DNA from: Gammaproteobacteria bacterium 53_120_T64
GTDB taxonomy: Bacteria; Pseudomonadota; Gammaproteobacteria; Pseudomonadales; Porticoccaceae
DNA: 64,000 nucleotides
NCBI GenBank assembly: GCA_002162815.1
Contig: MAAT01000005.1
Location: 62,001-126,000 of the forward strand
Direction of reading: 5' to 3'
This document shows positions 8,926 through 18,821 of the stretch, one piece after another. Under the pieces are notes generated by a model. It worked only from the letters and a program-made list of their open reading frames with translations, was not told the origin of the DNA and did no database searches. The position numbers were made by a program, and so were the translations under genes. Position 1 is the stretch's first letter. Each line of letters starts with the position of its first letter.

Positions 8926-11301
8926 ATGATTCATGAAAAGCCAAAAACCAGTCTGCCAGTAGTGGGGCTTGTGGTTGTCATGATAGTACTGGTCCTTTAT
9001 TTGGGCTTCTTTTTTGTCAACCTGGCCTCTCGTGTAGAAAAAGATCGCTCCAGTTTACAGGCGGCCTCCGAGGTTAGGGTGCTGGCCTATCGTATTGCCG
9101 ACTTATCGGGTGCAGCCGCAGACGGTAAGCCCGAGGCTTTTACTCAGCTCAGGGCCTCCATTGATAGTGTTATTGGTCTGCGCAAGTCGCTTAACCTTGA
9201 AGATCACCAGGCGAGTAGTTTCAATGGTGTGTGGGCGAGTATCGAGTCCAGTGCCAACTTGGTGTTACAGCGTCAGGAAAGAAGCTTGTTTCTCAATGAG
9301 GTGGCCAAGGCGCTGGATGACAGCCTGCCCTTATTGCAAGAGGATCTGACGAAAATTGTCGATATTTTGCTGCGTGTCGGGGCGCCAGCCGATCAGGTTG
9401 CCGTGGCCCAGGCACAGAAGTGGCGCGTGGAAAGGATCGGCAGAAACATCGATAAAATGCTTGCCGGCAACGCCCCCGAGGTGGCCGCTGCGGCGGACCA
9501 GTTTAACGCCGATGCACGCAAGTTTGGTGACGTGCTCGCGGGTATGCAAAAAGGCAATGGCCGTATTGGCGTCAGTAAAATAACCGCTGAGCGCGCCGTG
9601 CCCATCGTTGCGGCGGCGGTCGAACGCTTTGGTTTCGTCAACAATTCAATTGAAGGTATTTATTCGGCGGCTCCGGCACTGACCGAGGCGCGCCAGGCGC
9701 TGACCGATATTCGCGCGAAAATTCCACTATTAGTCGAGCAAAGCGCCCTGTTGGCCGAGGGTGTTGGCAGTGCTAGCAGTGGCAGCCGCTACGCCAATAA
9801 TTCGGTGGCGGCGATTGCGGGCGTCTTGCTGATTCTCGGTATTGCCGTTTTGGGTTTTATGTCTTACCTCACCACGAGGAATCAATTAAAGGTCACGGCG
9901 GGCGATAACCAGGACAATCAGGAGGCTATTTTACGTCTCTTGAACGAGCTTGAAGGTTTGGGGGAGGGTGACCTGCGGGCCGAGGTGACGGTAACGGAAG
10001 ACTTTACCGGCGCCATTGCCGACGCCATCAACTTTGCCATTATCCAGCTCAGGGAGCTGGTGGCGCGGATCGTTGATACGGCCGAAAACGTCTCCTCTTC
10101 GGCGGATGATTCTCGCACCAGGGTTGTGCAATTGACGGAGTTATCCGAGCACCAGGCCCAGGAAATTGCCGGGGCATCGGCGGCGATTAATGAAATGGCG
10201 ATAACCATTGACCAGGTGTCTGCCAATGCTGTCGAGTCAGCGGGTGTTGCCGATCGCTCTGTCTCAATCGCCAGCAAGGGCGCCGAGGTGGTGCGTAACA
10301 CCATTAGCGGTATGGACCGTATACGCGAACAAATTCAGGACACGGCGAAACGGATTAAGCGCCTCGGGGAGAGTTCCCAGGAGATCGGCGATATTGTTTC
10401 GTTGATTAATGATATTGCCGACCAAACCAATATTCTTTCTCTCAACGCAGCCATTCAAGCATCGATGGCGGGTGATGCCGGTCGTGGTTTTGCGGTTGTT
10501 GCCGACGAGGTACAGCGTCTTGCCGAACGTTCTGCGGGCGCCACTAAACAGATTGCGGCTCTGGTAAAAACGATTCAGACGGATACCAATGAAGCGGTTT
10601 CCTCAATGGAGCAAACCACCGCAGAGGTGGTTTCCGGAGCCGCACTGACGCAGAATGCGGGCGTCTCATTGAGCGAAATTGAGACCGTATCGACTAATCT
10701 TGCGGAGCTGATTCAGGATATTGCCACGGCGGCAAGGCATCAATCCACTACCGCTGGTCACGTTTCAAAAACCATGAACGTGATTCAGGACATTACCACG
10801 CAAACCCTCGACGGCACGAGTGGTACCGCCTCGTCGGTTGGCAAGTTGACCGATATGGCGGTGGAACTGAGGGAGTCCGTTTCCGGGTTTAAATTGCCAG
10901 CTGATTATTTGGTGCGCGCTGATAGCGGGATTTCGGCTGACCTTGATGTAGATTTGGCCTCGGTTGAGCCTCCGCTCAATGAAGTCTTTAAACCGGCGAG
11001 CATTGCTGAGCCGGCTCCTGCTGCGTCTTTAGCGGCAGCTCCTGAGCGTGTGCCACATCGAGCGCCTCCCCATGTCGCGGATGTATTGGCGAGCAGTAGT
11101 GCCGCGATGGATGAAATTGATGCCTATTCAGCGAATGCCATTGACGACATCGCCGATTTTTCTGCCACCGATGACTTTGCCGACCTGGAAGGTGAGTCCG
11201 AGGTTTTGAAAAAAACCACCGTTTCAGATCTGGAGACGGAGCTGGCCGGGATTGACTTGGGCGAGTTTGATATAGATCTTGAGGACGATGGTCGAATCTG
11301 A
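8926..11301 (+). CDS. pilJ: pilus chemoreceptor PilJ (methyl-accepting protein)
   Basis: A 791-residue inner-membrane receptor. Transmembrane helix 1 is at about 11-32 (VVGLVVVMIVLVLYLGFFFV) and helix 2 at about 290-312 (SVAAIAGVLLILGIAVLGFM), with a helical periplasmic PilJ sensor region between them. After a HAMP-like linker come the methylation helices and the signalling hairpin NILSLNAAIQASMAGDAGRG, with GFAVVADEVQRLAER. The C-terminal 130 residues are acidic and Ala/Pro-rich, a longer tail than most receptors have. AGGAGT precedes the ATG. In Pseudomonas PilJ contacts pilin and reports surface contact. Confidence 0.96.
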   Translation: MIHEKPKTSLPVVGLVVVMIVLVLYLGFFFVNLASRVEKDRSSLQAASEVRVLAYRIADLSGAAADGKPEAFTQLRASIDSVIGLRKSLNLEDHQASSFNGVWASIESSANLVLQRQERSLFLNEVAKALDDSLPLLQEDLTKIVDILLRVGAPADQVAVAQAQKWRVERIGRNIDKMLAGNAPEVAAAADQFNADARKFGDVLAGMQKGNGRIGVSKITAERAVPIVAAAVERFGFVNNSIEGIYSAAPALTEARQALTDIRAKIPLLVEQSALLAEGVGSASSGSRYANNSVAAIAGVLLILGIAVLGFMSYLTTRNQLKVTAGDNQDNQEAILRLLNELEGLGEGDLRAEVTVTEDFTGAIADAINFAIIQLRELVARIVDTAENVSSSADDSRTRVVQLTELSEHQAQEIAGASAAINEMAITIDQVSANAVESAGVADRSVSIASKGAEVVRNTISGMDRIREQIQDTAKRIKRLGESSQEIGDIVSLINDIADQTNILSLNAAIQASMAGDAGRGFAVVADEVQRLAERSAGATKQIAALVKTIQTDTNEAVSSMEQTTAEVVSGAALTQNAGVSLSEIETVSTNLAELIQDIATAARHQSTTAGHVSKTMNVIQDITTQTLDGTSGTASSVGKLTDMAVELRESVSGFKLPADYLVRADSGISADLDVDLASVEPPLNEVFKPASIAEPAPAASLAAAPERVPHRAPPHVADVLASSSAAMDEIDAYSANAIDDIADFSATDDFADLEGESEVLKKTTVSDLETELAGIDLGEFDIDLEDDGRI

Positions 11302-11316
11302 CACCGGGTAAGTAGC

Positions 11317-12258
11317 GTGCTAAAAGGTAGCGGAGGGCTTTCGAGGGGCAACTCTGGCGTCCCACCAAGTGCTGGCGAAGACGTGCAGTTGAGTGATCGA
11401 CAGTATCGCCTGTGGGCCGAGATGCTCGAAAACAAAACCGGGGTGCGAATAGCCGGCCATCGAGATGATTTTGTGCGACGGCAAATAGTGCGCAGAGTAC
11501 GCGAGTTGGGCCTGGTCGATGTCGAGGGCTATTTTCGCGAAGTATCGCAGCCGGGTAGCGGTACACGGGAGTGGGGCGTTTTACTCGATCGCTTACTCGT
11601 CAAGGAAAGCCAGTTTTTCCGCCATCAAGCCTCCCATGATTTTTTTAAAGAGCGCCTGATGCGCCACCTCCAGTCAGCCTCGCCGGCGCAGCGTTACAGC
11701 GTCCTCAGCGTTGGCTGTTCTACCGGAGAGGAGGTCTACTCCCTGGCGATGAACGCCTTGGATAATTATCGCTGTGCCGGACAAGCCCCGGCCTTTAGTG
11801 TCGTTGGTATCGATGTCAGTGTTGAGGCCGTTGCGTCTGCCCGCCAGGGTATTTATCCGCACCGCCATGTGGAGGCTGTGCCCCTGCCACTGCTCAATGA
11901 GTATTTTGACACGGCGACAAATAGCACGATGGCTGTAACGGCAGCATTAAAAAAGAGAGTCGGTTTCTTCGTCAGCAATATGTTTGACGAAAACTGCCCG
12001 GGTCTCGCCAGCCCCGTGGATGTTATTTTTTGCCAGAACGTATTGATCTATTTAAAAAACTGGCGGCGCAGAGACTTGTTAAATAGCTTTGTCGAAAAGC
12101 TCAAGCCGGGGGGCTGTTTAATCGTCGGTCCGGGAGAACTCAATGACTGGCAGCCCGCAGGTTTACGCCGCGTGGCTTATCCGGGTATTCAGGCCTTTGA
12201 GAAATTGTTGCCAAAAGGGATTTCACTGGAACGTGATGAGCATAACGATGAGACATAG
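11317..12258 (+). CDS. pilK: CheR-type receptor methyltransferase PilK
   Basis: A 313-residue protein with a small N-terminal helical CheR domain (QYRLWAEMLENKTGVRI) and a SAM-binding methyltransferase domain (YSVLSVGCSTGEEVYSLAM, FSVVGIDVSVEAVASARQGI, DVIFCQNVLIYLKNWRRRDLL). It should methylate glutamates of PilJ. The start is GTG 11317, 15 bases after pilJ, with only a weak ribosome-binding site. The end overlaps the start of chpA by 23 bases, consistent with translational coupling. Confidence 0.93.
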   Translation: MLKGSGGLSRGNSGVPPSAGEDVQLSDRQYRLWAEMLENKTGVRIAGHRDDFVRRQIVRRVRELGLVDVEGYFREVSQPGSGTREWGVLLDRLLVKESQFFRHQASHDFFKERLMRHLQSASPAQRYSVLSVGCSTGEEVYSLAMNALDNYRCAGQAPAFSVVGIDVSVEAVASARQGIYPHRHVEAVPLPLLNEYFDTATNSTMAVTAALKKRVGFFVSNMFDENCPGLASPVDVIFCQNVLIYLKNWRRRDLLNSFVEKLKPGGCLIVGPGELNDWQPAGLRRVAYPGIQAFEKLLPKGISLERDEHNDET

Positions 12259-15200
12259 CCTCAGAGGCCTGGAGTGGTTAGTAACCGAGCTGGACAGCAG
12301 TTTGAACTTGGCCGGCGAGGCCCTGCTGGCCTACCGCGAGTCACCAGAGGATGTCTCGCAACTGAGCTTTGCGCTTGGCTATCTGCACCAGGTCCACGGT
12401 TCCCTGACGATGGCCGAGTGCTATGGCGCGGTACTATTTGCTGGAGAGATAGAGGCGGTTCTTAAAGGGCTACTGAACGCAGCGCCCGCGAATGTTGTCG
12501 ATGCCTGTACCGCACTTGAACAGGCTATGGTCGCACTGCCTGAATATATACGCTCGCTGTTGGCCGGTCGCGAGGATAGCTTGGCGACGCTGATTCGCGA
12601 GATTAACGAACTGCGAGCGGTCAGAGCCGCGCCGCTGATTTCTAGCAGTGCTCTGTTTATGCCCGACATGACAGTATTTGACCAGCGACTTAGCGATGAG
12701 CCGGGCCTGCTCAATGGCTTCACGGCGGTTGAAAAAGAAATGCTTGGCAAGCTGCAGAAGGTCTTTCAATTCGCAGTGCTGGGTTATTTACAGCAGCGCG
12801 AGCTGGAGGCGAACCAACAGAAGATTAGCGCGGTATTACAGCGCCTACAGACCACCTTTAATGGTCGTTCTCTAGAAATTTTGTGGCGTGTTGCCAGTGT
12901 TTTTTTTACCGACTTGGTTGCCAGTGATATTCGCGAGTGTGCCGCGACAGGCTATTTATTGCGCCAGCTCGATAAAACTCTGAGCAGCCTCGTCGGCAGC
13001 GAAGCCTCCGGCTTGTCCGGCGTATTGCCCCGAGATCTATTGCGCAACCTGTTGTTTTATAGCGCCCTAGTACCGCAGGCGAGTACGGGGGGGGCGGCGC
13101 TAAAAAAAGAATTCTCCCTGGAGCAAGCACTGCCCTCGCTGTCGCTGGCAGAGGTCGACGGCACCTTGCAGACACTGTTAGATGGGACGGTTATCAGGGC
13201 TCTCTGCGACACCTTGTCGAATGACATTGGGGTCTTACTCAATACGCTTGCTACCGATGAGGAGGGGGGAGAGGCGACTCCAAGCGCCATTGCCACCCTG
13301 CAAACAAGGGCGGGTGAGCTGGCGGCGACCTTGATGATGGCGGGCCAAATTAAACTGTCACAGAGTTTGCTCAAGGTGGTGGAGGGCAGTGAGCAGGCGC
13401 TTAGCGCTCGCTTGCAAAGTATTCAGGATAGCCTGGAAGACTGGGCTTTACACTATGCCGAAGCGCCATTGGCCAGCGACCTGCTGGCCGAAACGGCCTA
13501 TGTGGTGGACGATGCCCAGCGCGCACTGATTCGTGAGGTGCGCAATAATTTTGAAAGTATTAAAGAGTCGATTGTTGGCTATATTACCTCGTCGTGGGAT
13601 GGCCAGTTTTTGTCGGAAATCCCCCGCCAGTTCGAACATGTTTTTGGCGCGGTTGAAGTTATCGGCTTCAAGCGGGTGGCGATTATTGTCGAACAACTCG
13701 GCAGCTACATTAGTAGCCACCTGTTGCACAGTGAGCAAGCCCCGCAATGGTCTGAACTCGATGCCCTTGCCGATGCCATTACCGGCTTTGAATATTATCT
13801 TGAGGCCATTGATCAAGGTCGAGAGGACGAACAGCTCGAGATGCTGCGTTTCACGGTTCTAGCGATGCAGAAACTGGGTCTTGAGGTTGAGCTGGAGGCC
13901 GCAGAGACCGTCGAGCATAGCGTTATTAATACTGCCAATGATGTCCTAGAGAGCCTGGATGGCGAGGCAAGTGATAGCGCCGACGACGAGGACGAAGTTG
14001 ACCCCGAGATTAAAGAAATTTTTATTGAAGAGGCTCAGGAGGTACTGGCCGAGCTTGAAATAAATTATCCGGCTTGGTTGCTCGAGCCGTCCGAGCATCG
14101 GGTTCTGAATGAGCTGCGTCGAGGTTTTCATACATTGAAGGGCAGTGGCAGGATGGTGAGGGCCAATGTGATTGGCGACTTGGCCTGGGCACTTGAGAAT
14201 ATGCTCAATAAAATCCTCGATGGCGGTGCATCTACCGCCCCTGAGCTCGCTGAGCTACTCGATATCTCCCTCGCCTTGATACCTACCTTGGTCGACGACT
14301 TTGCCCGTGGTGAGCCCAGTTTATCGCCTTATTGTGCCGCTCTGATTACAGCGGCCGAAGCCTTGGCGAGGGGTGAGCCTGCGGAGCTACCTGAGGTCGA
14401 CGGAGCGGCTGCCAGCGAGGAGGCGAGTCTGCTTAGCGAGGGTGATGAGACCGGCGCTGATGATGGTGAGGCGGGGCGTGTAGAGAGTGAAGATGGCGCG
14501 GCACTGCAGCCCGTTATGCAAATTTTTGTCGGTGAGGCCGGCGCCTATATTGAGTCCCTAGCTCACTTTTTAAATGATTTTCAACAGCCCCGCGAGGGCT
14601 TGCGCTTAGTGCCAGCAGAGGTACAGCGCGCCTTGCACACATTGCAAGCCAGCGCCGGCATGGTTGGCCTAATGGCCGCCGCCGAACTGGCCGCCACGCT
14701 TGAGGATTTTCTCACCGAGCTATTCGCGCGAGGGCAGCGAGTTAGTACGGGCATTATCGCCGTATTGACGACAAGTGTTGAACCCCTGCGCAATACCCTA
14801 GTTCGTCTTGCATCTGGGCACGATGAAGACAGCGCCAGCTTGAAGGGGCCTCGCACCCGCATCGAATCGGCGCGTACACAGTGGCATGAGCAGAGCGCCG
14901 ATAAAGTGGTTCCCGGGGGCCTTGCCGGAGTGCAGCGGTTGATGGTCTCGGGCTTAGAGAATGTGCTATTGGCCGATACTCTACTGGCACAGTGGTACCA
15001 GCAGCCGGTATTGCGTGCTGGGGATGTCGCGCCCTTAGTGGCAGAGCTGGTGGAGCTCAGTGCCGTGGCGAAAGGCCCTGATGTGGCATCGTTGGCGCAG
15101 GTGTCCGATGCGTTTTCCCGCGCTCTGAGTGGTCTTGCCGGTCGGGAGCACGGTTTCGATGGCGCGACTCTCGCTGTCTTTAAGACTGCTCACGAACTGA

Positions 15201-17866
15201 TTCTGAAAATGCTGGACAGGGTGGCCATCGGTCAGCCCCTCAGTTCGGTGCCTCTGGCACTGATTAGCCAGTTACAGCGTCAAGCCGAGGCAGTTGTTGT
15301 GGCTGAAAACAAGCAAAGCACCGGCTCAGAAGCCTCTGCAGCGACGGTGATGAGTAATGCCGATGTGGCAGACCGTGTGGCGAGTGAAAACCATGATCCC
15401 GAGGTCCTGCCCTTTTTCCTTGAAGAGGCCGATGACCTACTCGAGGATATTGAAAATGCCCTGCAGGCATGGCGCACTGAACCCCGTGATGTCGCCCAGG
15501 GCGCGATTTTAAACCGCGTGCTACACACCCTGAAAGGGGGCGCCAGGCTCGCTGGCTTGCGTTTGCTGGGTGATTTGAGCCACGACCTAGAAGAGCTGAT
15601 ACTGCGGCAAGAAAGCGCGCTGGCAGAGGGTCAGGCGGGCGTATTCGATGGGCTTTTTACCCGCTATGACGAACTGCACCGGGTGCTGGATAGGGTGAAG
15701 TCGGGCGGTGTAGCGACACCTGTCGAAGCGCCACTGGCAGAGCTGGATGCGGTGAGTGGCGTCGAGTCCGATGACTCTTCGCCGTCGCAAGATGCTCTCG
15801 AGGTCGTTACCGATGAGGCGCTTGAGGATGACGTAGTGGCCAGCGTGTTGGCGCAAGTGCCAAGCGCTGAGTTGCCCAGTACGGTGTTAACCAGAGCCGA
15901 GCTGGCGGTGAGCACTGACCTGCCGAGCGAGCCTGTACTAGCGCCGGAGGTTGTGCCGGTACGCGAGCCAGCGGTTCCGACAGCGGCGCGCGTGAAACCT
16001 GCGGTGGTGATCCAGGAGTCGGTAAAAATTCCCGCCCAAGTGCTGGATAATTTGGTAAATCTAGCGGGTGAGGCGAGCATTGCTAGAGGCCGTGTTGAGC
16101 AAGGCATCGGCGAGTCGACCAGTACTTTAGATGAAATGACAGAGACGATTGCGCGTTTACGCAATCAGGTGCGTCAGCTGGGGCGTCAAACAGAGGCGCA
16201 AATTCAGTTTCGTCGTGAGCAAATTGAATCTTCGCAGAGTGCCGATTTTGACCCGCTGGAGCTGGACCGCTATTCCCGATTGCAGCAATTATCCCTGGGT
16301 CTCGAAGAGTCCGGTTCCGACCTACAGGATTTAAAAGATACTCTGCGAGAAAAGTATCAGGCCGTGGAAGGCTTGATGTTGCTGCAATCGCGAATCACCC
16401 AGGATCTGCAAGAGAACCTCATGAAGACGCGACTGGTACCGTTTTCGCGATTAGTGCCACGCTTGCGGCGTATTGTGCGGCAGGTGGGTCAGGAGCTGGG
16501 TAAGCAAGTCAATTTGAGTCTGAATAACATTGAGGGTGAAATGGACCGCTCGGTGTTGGAAAAAATTATTACACCGATAGAGCATATGTTGCGCAATGCC
16601 ATCGACCACGGCATAGAAAGCACCGAGCAGCGCCTAGCTGCCGATAAACCCACGGCAGGTAATATTGCCCTCTCTTTTCAGCGCGAGGGCGGCGAGGTAG
16701 TGATTACCGTGGCCGACGATGGTATGGGGCTGGACGTTACTGCGATACGTGATAAGGCCATTAGCAAGCGGATTATCTCCGCTGATACCGAGGCCAGCGA
16801 TGGCGAATTATTGCGGCTGATTTTTCAACCGGGCTTTTCCACGGCGACCGAAGTTAGCCAGGTCTCGGGGCGCGGCGTCGGCATGGATGTGGTGAAAACA
16901 GAGGTTCACCAGCTGGGCGGCTCGATTGCTATTGAGTCGGTACTCGGTCAGGGCGTGGAATTTAGCATTCGCCTGCCCTTTACGGTCTCCGTCAATCGGG
17001 CTCTATTGGTCAAAGGCGGTGGCAGCGTCTATGCCCTACCACTGAGTAGTATTGCCGGTGTCACCCAATTGAGTAGGGAAGAGTTGGAGGGCTTTTATCG
17101 CGAGCCGAGCAGACAGCTGGAATACGGGGGGCTCGAATACCAGGTTTGTCCACTCGGTCGTTTGCTACAGGGCGGACTGGAGCGCTCGCCACTGGTTAGT
17201 TCTGGCAAGGCGGCGCTGGTGCTGGTTGAGGTCGATCACTATCGCTACGCCGTTGAAGTCGGTGCCATTGAGGGCAACCAGGAAATAATAGTGAAGGGTC
17301 TCGGCACGCAATTCAACAATGTGCCCGGGGTGGCGGGGGCGACGATTCTTGCCAGTGGCGATGTGGTGGTGATTCTCGACTTGCCGGCGCTAATTCGCTT
17401 GAGGGCCGACAAGTCAATTCTTGAAGCCCCTCGCGAGGCAGTACTTCGAGCGAACTCTTGCGATCCGGGGGCGGCCAGCGAGGAAGCCAGCGCTAAAACC
17501 ATTATGGTGGTTGATGACTCGGTGACGGTGCGCAAAGTGACCTCTCGTGTTCTCGAGCGGGAGGGCTTTCGCGTGGTGACGGCGAAAGACGGCGTTGAAG
17601 CAACCGATATACTCGGCCAGGTAAAGCCCGATTTGATGCTGTTAGATATCGAAATGCCGCGTATGGATGGCTTCGAGGTGGCGCGGGTGGTGCGAGGGTC
17701 GGAGGCCTTCGCGGACTTGCCGATTATTATGATTAGCTCGCGTACCGGTGAAAAGCACCAGCAGCGCGCGCGCGATCTTGGCGTCAATGAATTTTTAGGT
17801 AAGCCCTATCAAGAAGATGCATTGCTGAATTTATTGGATGAGTTGCTCGATCTTGGCTTCGCCTAA
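12236..17866 (+). CDS. chpA: hybrid chemotaxis kinase ChpA (PilL)
   Basis: About 1876 residues. An N-terminal HPt-like unit has LHQVHGSL (His51 in the acceptor place, His instead of the usual Lys). A degenerate unit near 460 has Glu in that place (EHVFG). Canonical or near-canonical HPt units follow at His632 (HTLKGSG), His801 (HTLQASA) and His1097 (HTLKGG). The CheA dimerisation region, the kinase ATP site (Asn1454 in NAIDHGIES, DDGMGL from 1494, SGRGVGMDVV), a CheW domain and a C-terminal receiver (Asp1760/1761, acceptor Asp1804) complete it. Start: ATG 12236 with GGA five bases upstream; ATG 12248 is nearly as good, and the open frame also continues upstream to 12143. It phosphorylates PilG and PilH. 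Confidence 0.94.
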   Translation: MSITMRHSLRGLEWLVTELDSSLNLAGEALLAYRESPEDVSQLSFALGYLHQVHGSLTMAECYGAVLFAGEIEAVLKGLLNAAPANVVDACTALEQAMVALPEYIRSLLAGREDSLATLIREINELRAVRAAPLISSSALFMPDMTVFDQRLSDEPGLLNGFTAVEKEMLGKLQKVFQFAVLGYLQQRELEANQQKISAVLQRLQTTFNGRSLEILWRVASVFFTDLVASDIRECAATGYLLRQLDKTLSSLVGSEASGLSGVLPRDLLRNLLFYSALVPQASTGGAALKKEFSLEQALPSLSLAEVDGTLQTLLDGTVIRALCDTLSNDIGVLLNTLATDEEGGEATPSAIATLQTRAGELAATLMMAGQIKLSQSLLKVVEGSEQALSARLQSIQDSLEDWALHYAEAPLASDLLAETAYVVDDAQRALIREVRNNFESIKESIVGYITSSWDGQFLSEIPRQFEHVFGAVEVIGFKRVAIIVEQLGSYISSHLLHSEQAPQWSELDALADAITGFEYYLEAIDQGREDEQLEMLRFTVLAMQKLGLEVELEAAETVEHSVINTANDVLESLDGEASDSADDEDEVDPEIKEIFIEEAQEVLAELEINYPAWLLEPSEHRVLNELRRGFHTLKGSGRMVRANVIGDLAWALENMLNKILDGGASTAPELAELLDISLALIPTLVDDFARGEPSLSPYCAALITAAEALARGEPAELPEVDGAAASEEASLLSEGDETGADDGEAGRVESEDGAALQPVMQIFVGEAGAYIESLAHFLNDFQQPREGLRLVPAEVQRALHTLQASAGMVGLMAAAELAATLEDFLTELFARGQRVSTGIIAVLTTSVEPLRNTLVRLASGHDEDSASLKGPRTRIESARTQWHEQSADKVVPGGLAGVQRLMVSGLENVLLADTLLAQWYQQPVLRAGDVAPLVAELVELSAVAKGPDVASLAQVSDAFSRALSGLAGREHGFDGATLAVFKTAHELILKMLDRVAIGQPLSSVPLALISQLQRQAEAVVVAENKQSTGSEASAATVMSNADVADRVASENHDPEVLPFFLEEADDLLEDIENALQAWRTEPRDVAQGAILNRVLHTLKGGARLAGLRLLGDLSHDLEELILRQESALAEGQAGVFDGLFTRYDELHRVLDRVKSGGVATPVEAPLAELDAVSGVESDDSSPSQDALEVVTDEALEDDVVASVLAQVPSAELPSTVLTRAELAVSTDLPSEPVLAPEVVPVREPAVPTAARVKPAVVIQESVKIPAQVLDNLVNLAGEASIARGRVEQGIGESTSTLDEMTETIARLRNQVRQLGRQTEAQIQFRREQIESSQSADFDPLELDRYSRLQQLSLGLEESGSDLQDLKDTLREKYQAVEGLMLLQSRITQDLQENLMKTRLVPFSRLVPRLRRIVRQVGQELGKQVNLSLNNIEGEMDRSVLEKIITPIEHMLRNAIDHGIESTEQRLAADKPTAGNIALSFQREGGEVVITVADDGMGLDVTAIRDKAISKRIISADTEASDGELLRLIFQPGFSTATEVSQVSGRGVGMDVVKTEVHQLGGSIAIESVLGQGVEFSIRLPFTVSVNRALLVKGGGSVYALPLSSIAGVTQLSREELEGFYREPSRQLEYGGLEYQVCPLGRLLQGGLERSPLVSSGKAALVLVEVDHYRYAVEVGAIEGNQEIIVKGLGTQFNNVPGVAGATILASGDVVVILDLPALIRLRADKSILEAPREAVLRANSCDPGAASEEASAKTIMVVDDSVTVRKVTSRVLEREGFRVVTAKDGVEATDILGQVKPDLMLLDIEMPRMDGFEVARVVRGSEAFADLPIIMISSRTGEKHQQRARDLGVNEFLGKPYQEDALLNLLDELLDLGFA

Positions 17867-18821
17867 GCTCGGTAACATCAACGGCAGGCCGGTGCCGCGC
17901 ATCGGTATTATCTTGGCCGATGTTCAGCGACGCGAGGCGCTGCGGACTGTCGTCGAGGCCCACGGTTTTAGCGTCAACTATTGTGGCGTGCTGCCAGTGG
18001 ATACTCAGGCGCGTATCGCGGGCAGCGAGGTCGATGCCTGGTTAGCGGATGAGTGCGATGTGGCGCCGGCCCTGCCTTTCCCCGAGAGCCAGCCATTGCT
18101 TGTCTGTCGCGTTGGCGCGGCCGCTGATACTGGGCTCTGGCGAGGGGTGGTGGAGCGCCAGCTCGATGACCTCGTGCAGAATCATCGGCAGTTGTGTGAG
18201 GCCAGTCGGGCGTCAAAGGTCTGGTTGCTAGCGGCCTCTGCCGGGGGCTTACACGCGGTGCGGCGCTTTTTGGCGGACCTGAATACCTCTTATGGCGTGG
18301 CCTTTGTCTATGCACAACATATCGATGCCGAGCAGGCCGAGCAGTTGGTTAAAATGATTGTGCGCAATACCTCGTGGCGAGCGGGAATGGCCCGCGATGG
18401 CAAGCCCTTGGCAAACGGTAGTGTCACGGTGGTGCCGCCACAACAGCGTATTTCCCTGTCGCGGGGCTTGGTGTCAACGCACAACTCAGGCTGGCCGGGC
18501 CCCTATGCACCGAGTATTGATAATGTGGCTGGCGAGTTGGCCCGCGAGTATGGCTCGGCCTGCGGCATGATTGTGTTTAGTGGATTGGGGGACGACGGCG
18601 TTGCCGGATCGCACTTGATTCGTGACAATGGGGGTAGTGTCTTGGTGCAATCTCCCGCTGACTGTACGGTGCCAGCGCTGTCAGAGGCGGTGCTTAAATA
18701 CGGTTCTTTTTGCCACAGTGGCAGTGTTGAGCAATTGCGAGAGCGCTTTATCAAATTGCAAAGTAGTGGCCCCGGGTCTTCTGGTGTGGGCTTTAAAGGA
18801 GTTGTTCGTGGTGGAAAATAA
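17838..18821 (+). CDS. chpB: CheB-type methylesterase ChpB
   Basis: About 327 residues. The C-terminal CheB catalytic domain shows the triad in order: Ser134 in LAASAGGLHA, His161 in YAQHIDAEQ and Asp253 in FSGLGDDGVAGS. The N-terminal 120 residues (RIGIILADVQRREALRTVV) resemble a receiver in outline but lack a clear acceptor motif. The enzyme should demethylate PilJ, opposing PilK. The start overlaps the end of chpA by 29 bases; a TTG at 17853 is an alternative. Transcriptionally it belongs to the pil-chp cluster. Confidence 0.9.
   Translation: MSCSILASPKLGNINGRPVPRIGIILADVQRREALRTVVEAHGFSVNYCGVLPVDTQARIAGSEVDAWLADECDVAPALPFPESQPLLVCRVGAAADTGLWRGVVERQLDDLVQNHRQLCEASRASKVWLLAASAGGLHAVRRFLADLNTSYGVAFVYAQHIDAEQAEQLVKMIVRNTSWRAGMARDGKPLANGSVTVVPPQQRISLSRGLVSTHNSGWPGPYAPSIDNVAGELAREYGSACGMIVFSGLGDDGVAGSHLIRDNGGSVLVQSPADCTVPALSEAVLKYGSFCHSGSVEQLRERFIKLQSSGPGSSGVGFKGVVRGGK

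Noticed and set aside
10988-11566. 192-codon open frame antisense to the pilJ end and pilK start
   Set aside because: Arg/Pro/Ser-rich shadow of a GC-rich gene with no ribosome-binding site or recognisable motif.
12143-12235. Longer open frame upstream of chpA
   Set aside because: It lies wholly inside pilK in another frame; the conserved protein start fits ATG 12236 or 12248.
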